This document shows, one piece after another, positions 10,057-21,348 of a DNA stretch of 64,000 nt. The position numbers and the translations under genes are program-made. The first letter of the stretch is position 1; every line of letters begins with the position of its first letter. Origin of the DNA: Tolypocladium sp. Sup5 PDA-1 (Eukaryota > Ascomycota > Sordariomycetes > Hypocreales > Ophiocordycipitaceae); the NCBI GenBank assembly GCA_000750105.3, contig JPHH03000074.1:88136-152135 (forward strand). The letters run 5' to 3'. The notes beneath the pieces are model-generated. The model was given only the letters and a program-made list of their open reading frames with translations. It made no database searches and was not told the origin of the DNA.

Positions 10057-13000
10057 ATGCCTATCTACACTCCTACCACAAGTTCAGATTTCGAGGGGAC
10101 TCGCGCAATGGAGCTCGTCTATTTCAGCAATGAGTTTCCAAAGGATGACCTGCAAGACCTCTTCCGCCGCCTGCACAACCACAGCAAGGACAAGCATCAC
10201 CCGATCTTAGCCCAATTCATAAATGAGACCACGTGGGCGGTCAAGGACGAAGTTCGGCGGCTACCGACTGAGCTGAAGCAACTGATTTCACCATTCGAGA
10301 CCGTCTTGGACTGGGCAGAAAACACCCAACTTCGGGAAGGCCCGATCTGCGGCGCGGTAGATGGAGTACTGCTCATCGTCATTGAACTGGCGGCGTACAT
10401 TGGGTAAGTCTTTTTCATCTGGCTAAAGTACGAGAAATCAGTCGTTAACCTACGTTGTTAGATATGCTGAGAACCATCCTGAAGAGCTGAGCTTCTTTTC
10501 AAACACATGTCTTGCTGGCCTGGGCATTGGCCTGCTGGCATCGGCTGCCGTCTCATTATCGTCGACCTTGGCCGACTTGCCACTGGCCGGCGCAGATGCC
10601 GTCCGCCTGGCCTTCCGCATGGGTATCCATGTCCAGGGAGTCTCAGAGAACTTGGAAGTCCGCGAGTTGTCTGGACGTCCAGACACGTGGGCATATGTGG
10701 TTCATAATGTCGACCCAGCCGCCGCCCAGAAGGAGCTTGACGCCATCAACTCTCGAGTTGAAATACCTGATACCGGCAAAATCTTTGTGAGCGCCGTAAG
10801 CCGGACTTCAGTCACAGTGAGCGGACCACCAGCGAGGTTAAAGGCGCTCTTCAATAAGTCAGAGTTCTTCCGCGGGTCCAAGTTCATTGCGCTGCCAGTC
10901 TATGGCGGCCTCTGCCATGCATCGCATATCTACGGCTTGCAGGATACGCAGAGCATCGTCCATGGCAGCTCATTGAACACCCTCAGCACGAAGTCTTCGC
11001 CGGTCATGCCAGTCTACTCGACCAGCATCGGTTTGGCGTACCCAGCCAGGAATGCAGCAGAGCTGTTCGAATGTGTTGTCTCTGAACTCCTCACGCACGC
11101 AATCTATTGGGACCATGTCATTCGTGGCGTGGTGGATCGGGTCAAGTGTACCGTTGTCTCCGAAGTGGTTCTGTACTGCTTTGGCAACTCCATCCCTCTC
11201 CATGATCTCAACACTGCCTTGAAGAGCAGCATACCACACCTCGAAGTCTCGATCAACAACCTCATGCCATGGATCTCCCAAGTCGCACCAATAGACACTA
11301 CGCCCCGCAGCACAACACAGTCTAAGCTCGCCATCGTCGGTATGTCCTGCAGACTCCCAGGAGGCGCGACAAATACCGAGAAGTTTTGGGAGCTCCTGGA
11401 GAAGGGCCTGGACGTCTCGCGACGAATCCCAGCTGACCGCTTTGATGTTGACACGCACTACGACGCAACCGGCAAGCAACTGAACAAGATCATGACACAA
11501 TATGGCTGCTTCATTGATGAGCCTGGCTTGTTCGATGCGCCCTTCTTTAACATGTCCCCACGTGAAGCCCAGGCCGTCGATCCACAGATGCGTTTGGCTC
11601 TTGCCACCGCGTACGAGGCGCTGGAGCGTGCTGGCTATGTCGGCAACCGCACCGCTGCCACACAGTTGCAACGCACTGGTACGTACTATGGCCAAGCTGC
11701 CGACGATTACCGTGAGGTCAACCAAGGCCAGGAGGTTGGCACCTACTATATTCCAGGTGGTTGCCGTGCGTTCGGTCCTGGCCGTATCAACTACTTCTTC
11801 AAATTCGCGGGTCCCAGTTACAGCATTGATACTGCTTGTTCCTCCGGACTTGCAGCGATTGAAGTACGTGCTCTGTCATGTGGCATTCTCAGAATCAGAA
11901 AACGTTAATAGATTGTCATAGGTTGCCTGCCAGGCCCTTTGGAACGGCGTAGTTGATACCGCGGTCGCTGGCGGTGTCAATGTACTGACAAACCCAGACG
12001 GTTTCGCTGGGCTGTGCAACGGCCACTTCCTCACAAGAGGACATAACGCATGCAAGACCTGGGATGCTACCGCCGATGGGTACTGTCGTGCGGACGGCAT
12101 TGGGTCTCTTGTTATCAAGAGACTCGAAGACGCTGAAACAGATAACGACAACATCTTGGGAGTCATTCTCGGTGCTGGAACCAACCATTCTGCCGAAGCC
12201 GTCTCCATCACTCACCCCCACGCTGGCCACCAAGCTTATCTGTCCCGCCAGGTTCTTCGCCAGGCCGGCGTGGATCCCTTGGATGTGTCGTATGTCGAGC
12301 TCCACGGCACTGGTACACAAGCTGGTGACCGCGAGGAGATGCAGGGCATAATGGAAGTGTATGCTCCACCCACCAAGTGCCGCAGCAAGGACCAGCCCTT
12401 GCACATCGGCGCTGTAAAGGCGAACATCGGCCACGGCGAGTCTGTCGCGGGGACGACATCCTTGATTAAGGTGCTTCTCATGCTCCAAAAGAACGCCATC
12501 CCTCCTCATATCGGCATCAAAACGGAGATTAACCCCAAGTTCCCCCGAGATTTTGACAAGCGCAACCTCCATATCGCATTCGAGATAACCCCTTGGCCGC
12601 AGGTACCTGGAAAGAAGCGGCTTGCAGCTGTCAACAACTTTGGTGCCGCCGGTGGCAACACGACCGTCGTCCTGGAAGAGGCACCGATTCGTGACATCAC
12701 GGAGACCGACCCGCGCCAAACTCATATCATCGCCGTCTCTGCCAAGGCCAAAGGATCGCTGGCAGGAAACATTGAGCGCTTGGTTGCCTATCTTGACGCG
12801 CATCCAGATGCCAATCTCGCCGACCTTTCGTACACGACGACTGCACGCCGCTACCAGCACAGCTATCGTGTGGGAATTGCCACCTCGGATGTGGCCCATC
12901 TGAAGAAGCAGCTGACATCCTACTTGGGAAAGATCGATTCGATAAAGCCTGTTGGAAAGACTGGTCCACCGCCAGTCGTCTTCGCCTTCACTGGCCAGGG

Positions 13001-15647
13001 CGCGTCCAACAAGTCGATGAGCCTCGAGTTGTACCGCGATGTACCCACATTCCGAGAGCATATTCAGCATCTTGACTCTCTCACTCGAGGCCAAGGCTTC
13101 CAATCTTTCATTCCCGCTCTCGATGGATCGCATCCCAAGGACCACGCACACTCTCCAGTTGTTACTCACCTTGCCTTGGTCTGCACTGAGATTGCTTTGG
13201 CTAAATACTGGGCTTCTCTAGGAGTCAAGCCAGATGCCGTCATGGGCCACAGTCTGGGCGAGTACGCTGCGATGCACGTAGCTGGCGTAGTCACTGCTAA
13301 CGATACCATATTCATGGTCGGACGCCGGGCTCAGATGCTGCAAGAGAAGTGCAAGGCTGGCAGTCATACTATGATGGCCGTCCGGGCTTCTCTTGCACAG
13401 ATAGCCGAGAGCTCAGGGGGCAAACCCCACACAATTGCATGTGTCAACGGTCCTTCAGATACGGTGCTCAGCGGTACCAAGGAACAGATGGATGAGGTCG
13501 CTGTGGCACTCGAGGCGGCCGGCTACCGCTGCATCAAGCTGGACGTCGCTTTTGCTTTTCACTCGGAGCAGACCGATCCTATTTTGGACGACTTCGAGGC
13601 CATTTCGAAGATGGGCGTTCTTTTCCAGGAGCCGAAACTACCAGTCATCTCACCATTGCTCGGCAAAGTTATTTTCGACGGTAAGACACTGAACGCAAAC
13701 TACGTCCGCCGGGCCACCAGAGAGACGGTCGACTTCCTATCTGCTCTAGAGAACGCCCGGAAGATTTCCACCATTAACGAAGAGACCGTCTGGATCGAAA
13801 TTGGGCCGCATCCCGTCTGCACTGGCTTCGTGAAATCCACCATCCCGTCTACCAATCTCGCCATCGCATCCATGCGCCGAGGCGACGACAACTGGAAGAC
13901 AATGGCTGAGAGCATGGCTGCTCTGCACCTTGCTGGTGTCGGTGTTAGCTGGAATGAGTTCCATAGCCCCTTCGAGAGCAGACTCCGCCTTCTGGATTTG
14001 CCGACCTACGCCTGGAATGACAAGAATTACTGGATGCAGTACAACGGGGACTGGTGTCTGGCCAAGGGCAATGCTTTCTACGGGGCCGAAAGTGAGGTTG
14101 CCAGGGCTAAGATGGCACAAAGAACACCGCTGTTAAGCGAGATTCAGACGTCGACGGTACAGCAGATCATCGAGGAGACTTTTAACGGCTCCGCCGGAGC
14201 AGTGGTCATGCAGTCCGATCTTATGCATCCAGACTTCCTCGCTGCCGCTCATGGACACCGCATGAACAATTGCGGTGTTGTTACATCGGTAAGTCAGCTC
14301 CTTGCAAGATCCTCAGTCACAATGTGCTTACCACTTGAGTAGTCCATCCACGCCGATATTGCCTACACCCTCGGTGGCTACCTGCACCGCAAATTGTGTC
14401 CCGCGGCTAAAGGCGTCAACATGAATATTTCCAATCTAGTCGTCACGAAGGGTCTTGTCGCTCAAAACAGCAGGACGCCTCAGTTGATCCGGGTGACTGC
14501 TGCCACTGCCGATGTCAACTCAGGCGTGGTCGACTTGGCATGGCAGAACGTGGACAACAACGGCAAGGTCGACGAGTCATTCGCTACCGCCAGTATTTTT
14601 TATGGCGATGCATCAGAATGGCTTTCCTCTTGGGCTTCCATTACCCACCTCATCCACAGCCGGATCGAAGCACTCGAGCGCCTGGCTGCAGAAGGTCTAG
14701 CCAACCGCTTCTCGCGCAACATGGCCTACACCCTCTTCGCCAGCAACCTGGTTGACTACGCCGAGAAGTACCGCGGGATGCAGTCCGTAGTGATGCATGA
14801 GTTGGAAGGGTTCGCTGACGTGCAGCTCACCATGAAGGAGGGCGGCGTCTGGACCGTCCCACCGTACTTTATCGACAGCGTGGCACACTTGGCCGGTTTT
14901 ATCATGAACTGTTCCGACGCCATGGACACGCAGAACAGCTACTGTGTCACTCCTGGCTGGAAGTCAATGCGCTTCGCGAAGCCACTGGTCCCTGGAGCTA
15001 AGTATCGTTCGTACGTCAAAATGATTCCAACAGTCGAGGATCCAAAGGTTTACTTCGGCGATGTGTACATCATGCAAGGCGATGCCATCATAGGTATGGT
15101 CGGTGGTATCCAGTTCCGCCGCTACCCACGTATCCTACTCGGCCGATTCTTCTCACCGCCGGACAAGATGGCTGCCATGGAGGGCAAGCCAAGGGCCGCT
15201 TCTCAAGCATCATCTCCAGCGCCAACAGCACCAACGGCCGCCGCACCAGAGCCAAAGCCGACACTTTCTCGCCATGATTCCGGCCTCGGCGGCGAAGACG
15301 AGGAAAGTAAGCCTCTGCCTAGAAACCTTCCTACCGCCGTACCCGTTCCACCGAAGCACACCAAACTGGCTGCCGCGGATGCCACGGCACTGTCCGTCGA
15401 ATCTGCCGCAGTTTCCGGCAGCATCACTGCCAAAGCACTCCTTCTCATTGCAAATGAGGCCGCCCTGGATATTTCCGACCTAGAGGATGACGCTAGTTTC
15501 GCCAACTTGGGCATCGATAGCTTAATGTCGCTGGTCATCGCAGAAAAATTCAGGGCAGAGCTGGATGTCAAGGTCAGCGGCAGTCTTTTCTTGGACTACC
15601 CGATGATTGGTGATTTGCGGAAGTGGTTGGAGGAGTACTACATCTAG
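10057..15647 (+). CDS. Non-reducing polyketide synthase, atrochrysone carboxylic acid synthase type
   Basis: Iterative type I synthase predicted to build an octaketide and fold it into the anthraquinone precursor. Four exons (10057-10403, 10462-11863, 11922-14288, 14343-15647) give 1806 residues; all three introns are GT-AG and keep frame. Domains: SAT about 1-370; KS about 405-830 with DTACSSG (Cys575), HGTGT (His711) and KANIGHG (His754); AT with GHSLGEYAA (Ser1027); PT about 1330-1640 with His1362 in GHRMNN and Asp1550 in FIDSVAH; one ACP with GIDSLMS (Ser1765). No TE, methyltransferase or reductase domain follows; the protein ends just after the ACP. The SAT motif reads GLGIG where active starters have GxCxG, so acetyl/malonyl priming without SAT catalysis is likely. 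Start: ATG 10057, directly after an in-frame TTG. Confidence 0.95.
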
Positions 15648-16305
15648 ATGGAGGGCAAGGCAAAGAGGATCCCTTGTCATCACAAGTTCAAGCCATCAAC
15701 TACCTTGGGGCATCCTCTATCTGCACCCCCATTTCTTGGCCAACCCCGCATCATACCATTTCATCTGCGAACGGGGTCTTCAAGCACTCCCTCTTTGTCG
15801 TCTCATTATTTGCATATTTCCTCAAGCTACCCCGATCTTGCCTGTGGCTCTTCACCCCGGAAGCAGCACCGCGCTGCCTCGACGAAGAGGCCTAATACCG
15901 TTTGGCAAGCTGCTTGGCCCCTGAGCGATCGGCCAAGCGTGCTATGCGCTGGTGTTAAAGCAGCGGGGTGATTATCATCGAACGTCATTCTGGAAAGTGA
16001 TCATCGTGCCATCTATTCGCCTGGGGCCCCAGGTGGTAAGATTAGCATTAGGACACTGCCGCATAGCCACGACTACTTAAAACTTCTGGCGGCCTTGCGA
16101 GGAACTTCCTGATCGTCCCCGCCCGAGCACAAACTGCGTCAGCCATGACCGCAAGTCAGAAGATAACACCAGCAGCAGAACTCTTTGCCAGATATTCTCA
16201 CACTATGGTGCATTACGATAGTTAATGCAATGTTAGAATTACCTCTATCAAGCTGAGGTATTTGAATAAGCCTTTGATTGCAGTCTAGTATAGTGGTCTA
16301 AGTAA
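15648..16305. other. Intergenic region between convergent synthase and antiporter genes
   Basis: About 660 bp between the stop codons of two convergent genes. Open frames here only continue the synthase's alternative frames. No terminator-like or repeated structure stands out. Confidence 0.6.
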
Positions 16306-18182
16306 TTAAGATACCCCCCAAACGCCAAGTACATCTCCTCGTATGACGCAACCTTCCTTCTCTACGCCGCGCTGCAGCTTCTGAACTCGTTGGACGATCA
16401 AGCCTACAGCTAACGGCCCGAGGATTGTACAAAGCACAATTGCCCAAGTGATGACAAGGAAAATATCCGAGCTCGACTGCCTATCGGAGTCCGATGCAAA
16501 GATCTTGTTACTCTCTGCGATGGAGGAAATCAGGAACCCAATCTCTCCGCGCGCTGTCATGGCACAGCCAAGAATTGATGCTGGATATACAGATCGAGGC
16601 TTGATACCGGCAGGAGTTGCATGGGGGTCGGACGCTGCTGGTGCGCTCGTAGCCGATAAACTCGGAGGTGACCTGGTTGCCGCAGGGGTAGATTCTGATA
16701 GTGATGAAGCGGTATTGCCGGCGTTATGGGTGGAGTGATGGCTTTCTGCGGGTGTAGTGATAGCCGGCTTTTTAGATCTTCGGCCCCAAAAATGGTTCAT
16801 TGCTGGTCTAGGCAGCTTTGGCAGATGCCTTTTGACCCTCGCGGGAATTGCAAGCCTGAAAGATAGACGAAGCAGCCACATTCCACAAATAAGCTTGCTG
16901 AATATCATCAGCAGTGTGTATACCAAGCCTTTCCAAACGATCTCGCCAGAAAACATTTCTGTGATGGGAATCGAGAAGCCAATGGAAGCCTAAGGCAGGG
17001 CAGTCAGCATACGAATAGGTACTTTATTAACAGAGAGGGCGACATACGAAGAAAAATGGTTTTAGAACCCGGTTGACGGGAGCGGCGAAATACTTCTCGT
17101 ATACTTCCAGGCTAGAGAAGCCCAGCGATGTACTGCTTTGGCTGGAAGGGCTGAGAACAAGTGTATTACCTTCATCCCCTTCGCGTGTTGCCGTGCTAAC
17201 TTCACTTGCACTGGGGGCTACTGTCGCTGCGACTTGGGGAACGCTGCCCTTCGTCGCGTGAGGGATTTCTGAGCCCCACCAACTAATCGACACCCCTGCA
17301 ATATAGGCAGCGAATAAGTTTGATGTGCCCGCATAGGTAGCGGCGGCAATGCAGCCAAGCAAGATGACAGTGTGAAGTGCGAATGCTGCCTCGCGTGTTT
17401 TCAGAGCCCTGTTGAGATATCCCACAGGCTGCTTTGCTCGCTGAGCGTTCAGCCAAACTGTGGCAGGCCTGACAATAAAAATGCACATGAGAGGCGCGAT
17501 GACAGCAAACACCAGTGATACCAAAAGAGGTCTGACGATGGTAACTGCGCTAATGGCTGCGTTCGTCTGACCGAGGTTTGAGATGACTTGAACCATAACC
17601 AGACCGACAACGTCGTCCATCATTGTAGCACTCGTGAGGACCACACCCAATCTAGACTGTATCAGGCCACTGGTCCCGAGAACGGTGAATGTTGTTCCGA
17701 GGCTTGTCGAGCAAAGGGCGGCACCCGCAGCGAAGCATTGGACAGGTGTAGCATCTATAAGATGACGGAGGACGAACGACAATCCAATAGGCAAGCCGAT
17801 TCCCGTGATTGCAACACCTAAAGACAGAAGAATATTTGCCTTCAACGATTTCAGAGAGGTCGACAGACCACCTACAAAGATCAGCAGGAGTTTAGGGAAG
17901 AAGAGGTTGGGGGGGTTTGCAAAGACCTTCGTAGACGAGCAGTAGCAGGCCAATGTAGCCGAGTTGGACTATGACACCCTCAACCTCGGTCCCGAGCCAT
18001 TTTGCTCCGGGTGTTCCCCAAGCGACGCCGAGGAACACCTGCCCAAGAAGGCCACAGTAAACGGCCTTATCCAAAGCGAAGTTGACAATGTTGAGAAGCA
18101 AAAGAAGTGACGATTGGACAAGGATAGTCACAACACCGGGCTCATGATATGGCAGTGAAGCAGAAGGCGCTGCTGACTGCAT
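16306..18182 (-). CDS. Cation/H+ antiporter (Na+/H+ exchanger family)
   Basis: Predicted integral membrane cation/proton exchanger of the CPA superfamily (PF00999-like), 587 residues from exons 18182-17927, 17871-17048 and 16989-16306. Intron 2 is GTATGT...TTAG; intron 1 has a weak donor (GTCTTT) but restores VYEGGLSTSLKSLKANILLS. About a dozen hydrophobic segments are visible. SLGTTFTVLGTSGLI and MMDDVVGL match the ion-binding core of the family (paired acidic residues in the discontinuous helix), and TARGEIGFLI is the later conserved segment. A Ser/Thr/Ala-rich loop near residues 410-460 is probably cytosolic and variable. Start: the ATG giving MQSAAPSASLPYHEP, in line with homologues; an in-frame ATG upstream gives an atypical leader. 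Its place beside the synthase hints at ion balance or self-protection, but this is inference. Confidence 0.85.
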
Positions 18183-18652
18183 GGTTACGGCAAGATCCCG
18201 TCTACAAGGTATTGCAATGAGTGCTGTCCCAGAGATCAACGAAATGTCGCACCATATTGGAGGAAGATCAGGTGACGTGGTCACTCCGTCATGATTAGGT
18301 AATATGCCACCTTTTCCCGGCGGCTGATACATGGGCACCCGGGTGCCCAATTCTGTCAGCATCCTCCCACGCTCGCTCCGCGGTCCACCTTAACGTCTGA
18401 TTTTAGTGCGTAAGCCCTTTAAGGATCTTACAACCTGTTGAACGTCACAGCGGAACACACAGGATCCAGATGATGAAAGGAGTGCCCCGGGCGTCACTGG
18501 TGAGCCAGCGGCCGTGGGTATCGCTATCGGCGGGCTGCGGTCCGCTATATGCCGAGGGAACTTGAAAGAGTTGTCCATCAGAGGTATCGGTCGGAGGGTT
18601 GGCAGACGTGTTCGAAGCAGCCATTGCCTCAATGCAGGCAGTCCTGTCCTGA
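18183..18652. other. Upstream region of the antiporter gene
   Basis: No coding sequence is supported here. The opposing open frames at 18390-18719 are mutual shadows and resemble no family. Confidence 0.5.
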
Positions 18653-19126
18653 CCGCGAGCCGATTGTGGGACAGGTGCAGGGGCAAGTTCGACCGCATTC
18701 CATATCTTTCTGAATTCACGTTGGGCTTCTGGGTATGGTCGAATTAAGCAGGCGGGAGATAAGGGATTACTACCGCGTGAAGTTGCAGTTCCGTGCTACG
18801 GCTATATCCGCTTGCAGAAAGAACACGTCCGAGAATTGGAGGACAAGTGGTGTCCTGATTTGACAAGCGGCCCGATTTATGCCATTGTCAAAGAGCTTGC
18901 AAGTGAAGGGTCTGGGATCGATGCCAAAAGCTTGCGGCGCAACCTGCGAGACTTAAAGTCCTTACACTCGATCGGGGTATTTGTCCGTGATATCAAGGAA
19001 GACAACTATAGAGATGGGAAGCTTGTTGATTTCGGAAATGCTTGGACTGAACCGCATGTTGTATTGAGCTACTACGATATGCATATGCAAAGAGATGCAG
19101 TGCATGAGAGGTGGGGGATTGTGTAA
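18653..19126 (+). pseudogene. FTA2-type kinase-like fragment
   Basis: An open frame from just after a TGA at about 18650 to the TAA at 19126 reads GYGRIKQAGDKGLLPREVAV, then CYGYIRLQKEHVRELEDKW, GPIYAIVKELASEG, IGVFVRDIKEDNYRDGKLVD and FGNAWTEPH. This is the layout of the fungal 'kinetochore Sim4 complex subunit FTA2' family, a divergent protein-kinase fold in which RDIKEDNY corresponds to the catalytic loop and VDFG to the metal-binding loop. The N-terminal lobe is absent and there is no convincing start codon upstream; the first in-frame ATG is late (19080). I interpret it as a 5'-truncated gene copy; many ascomycetes carry multiple decayed copies of this family. An unrecognised upstream exon cannot be ruled out. 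Confidence 0.55.
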
Positions 19127-19626
19127 TGTTTGATGAAATGGCTGGCAGCATCGTCAAGTTCGGAAATGTCAGAGCCACGGAGAACTGGGGATACTGCCGC
19201 AAGCTGCGCAATTGTCGAAAGGACCCAGACGAATTCAAAAGTCTGTAGCGGTATGTGGTTAGGGTCCTCGACGAGGCGACCATCTTGCCAAACGTCAAGA
19301 GAGGCCTTACTACACTTCATAGTGTGATCGAACCGCACGCCAATCGTCAGGATCTCCGGCGCGAGGCGGGCGAGTTTCAGCATCTGCCCATTCGTCGGAC
19401 TTTGGTAGTGCGCGGAATGGAGAGCTCTGTAGGCGCTGACCTTGATTCCGCCAAATTCCTGCCAGACGTCGCATCGTCGTCTCTCTTCGTTGGCCTGCAG
19501 CATCCCGATGCCCGCAATGTATTCTTCAAAGTCTTGGACATGCTTCTTATTCGGCCTGGCCTTGCGCCTAAGCCAGTTCAAGGCAAACGGCCAGGCACGC
19601 GCTGCTGATCTGCTGGAGGAGACCAT
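19072..19626 (-). CDS. Hypothetical protein, 184 residues
   Basis: Uninterrupted frame from an ATG (19626-19624) to a stop at 19072. Tryptophan and aromatic content looks protein-like (for example FEEYIAGIGMLQANEERRRC and PLQTFEFVWVLSTIAQLAAV), and the opposite strand has only shorter frames. The N-terminus is basic (SRSAARAWPFALNWLRRKAR). I do not recognise a family. Its last 55 bases overlap the FTA2-like fragment on the other strand, so it may be a remnant of a different gene or an incidental frame. Confidence 0.4.
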   Translation of the reverse strand: MVSSSRSAARAWPFALNWLRRKARPNKKHVQDFEEYIAGIGMLQANEERRRCDVWQEFGGIKVSAYRALHSAHYQSPTNGQMLKLARLAPEILTIGVRFDHTMKCSKASLDVWQDGRLVEDPNHIPLQTFEFVWVLSTIAQLAAVSPVLRGSDISELDDAASHFIKHYTIPHLSCTASLCICIS

Positions 19627-21348
19627 GACGGTGGCGGTTCGAATACAGATGCGGATTCAGATGTGCCACCTCTACGAGGGCTAAAGAGTCAAGACGTCAA
19701 GTTGCAAGCCGGCCACTTTATAACTACCTGAACCTCTACGCGATGGCAAGGCTGGATTCACTGTGCGTGGATGGGGAAGATGACAAAGACCTGAAATGGG
19801 TGGAAGCCCTTGAATGGGTGTTGTCGGGCTTGCCGGGCGATATAAACGTCGATAGCTGCACAAACCCGCAGCATTTCAACTGGGCGTCACCGAGAGGTGA
19901 AGCTGTCTCGGATTGCAACAGACTGCGTCCGGAACTAACAATCGGGCCCGAAAAGCTAACAATCGGTTAGATCCAAGGGAACTAATCTACATTGGAGAAG
20001 ATCCGGCGAGAAACCCTCGTATTAGGGTTAGATAGGAAACATCAGCTTATGTAAAGGACAGCAACGTACGGTTAGTAGCCCTAGTCACGAACTATGAGTG
20101 CCGGTATCGTGTATTCGTGAGTATTTTAGTCCGATTCGAGACCGTCCAGTTGCTCGACCTCCCATGTAAGAGCGTACGGATAAACACGCCCAGTCATGAA
20201 AAACTATTCGCTGTCCCACTCAGACGAAACGATTGCCTAGTTATAGATAGACAGGTTAAGGCTAAAGAATGCGTCACGGGTGGAGCCGTCTAAAGGGGGT
20301 TGTAGTATGCCATAGTGGCCAGTTGTTATCCAAGGCGGAGGGGGCAAAGGGACTCTAGCAATAGCCTCTGCATTCAGACCCTTAACCATATATTGCTCTA
20401 GGTTAGCGAAGCGCGATAGGCATTAGGTCTAAACGAAGAACATCATCGACATATCTCCACCCACAGTCCTCTAGTTATTAAGTAGTTTGCGGGGAGGCGA
20501 AGCGCCGTCGAGGCCCATAACGAAAGGGTGTAGCCCGGTGGGGATACTAGCTTGATTAGGGGGGAATAAGCGCCTAGAGCAGAGATACGGTGAGCAGTGT
20601 CTAGCATCAGTTAAGTAGTTACGCTAATGAGAGGAAGTTATAGCTAAGGCGAGGTGCGTGCATAGGGATCATAGGTTATGCTGCCCTTTATCGCGTGACC
20701 CTTTACGATTGCTCAAGGTCTCATGCCGTCCGAGACTCTAGCGCCACGCGATAACATATATACAATAATATGCTAGCAAAGCGAACGTTCCTTTTTACAA
20801 TAGTAGGATACAGCGATAGGCGTAAGTTGCAGGGGAAGCCCATGTTTAAGAATAGGCGGTAGAGCATGATTTAATCCAATAAGCCACCAGCCCATGTCTG
20901 GGAAGAAGCAAGTTTAGATGACTCAACTGGTAGCCCGGTGAAAGCCAAGTACGTTCCAGTTTTAGAATGGCAGTCAGTTTTCCTACCGCGGAAGCTTACT
21001 GTACTTGCAGGGCCAAGATGGAAATGGGCACCAATGGGTTTCGATCTTCAAGAAAAACTATGCCCCGAGGCGTAGGAAAGAGGTGAAGGCGCTCAAAGGA
21101 TGGCAGGTAGAGGAGAATAAGTGGAAGGAGAAGTCCCATGTGGACTTGGGTCAAGGGTTTGTAGATCAAAGAGAGAGGACGATATCCTTGAAGAGGCCTT
21201 CGAGAGCAGGAAGCAGCGAGCGATAGTAAGGACAGGTGAAAATACCGGAAGGTCGACTTCGTAGAGAGACGTGCGTTCGTGCCTTCCAGCGGGACGGACT
21301 GGTTTTGTTATGCACATTTGCTCGGTTAGGCCGATCATTTAAGGGATC
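19627..21348. other. Gene-free region, probably degraded repeat
   Basis: Rich in stop codons in all frames, with many 'tag'/'cta' trinucleotides, as in the Helitron relic that follows. A short positively charged reading near 21005-21226 may belong to that relic. No intact coding sequence is visible. Confidence 0.5.

Noticed and set aside
10970..13169. Long reverse frames (251 and 417 codons) inside the polyketide synthase
   Set aside because: Antisense shadows of a GC-rich coding region; the forward strand encodes intact KS and AT motifs.
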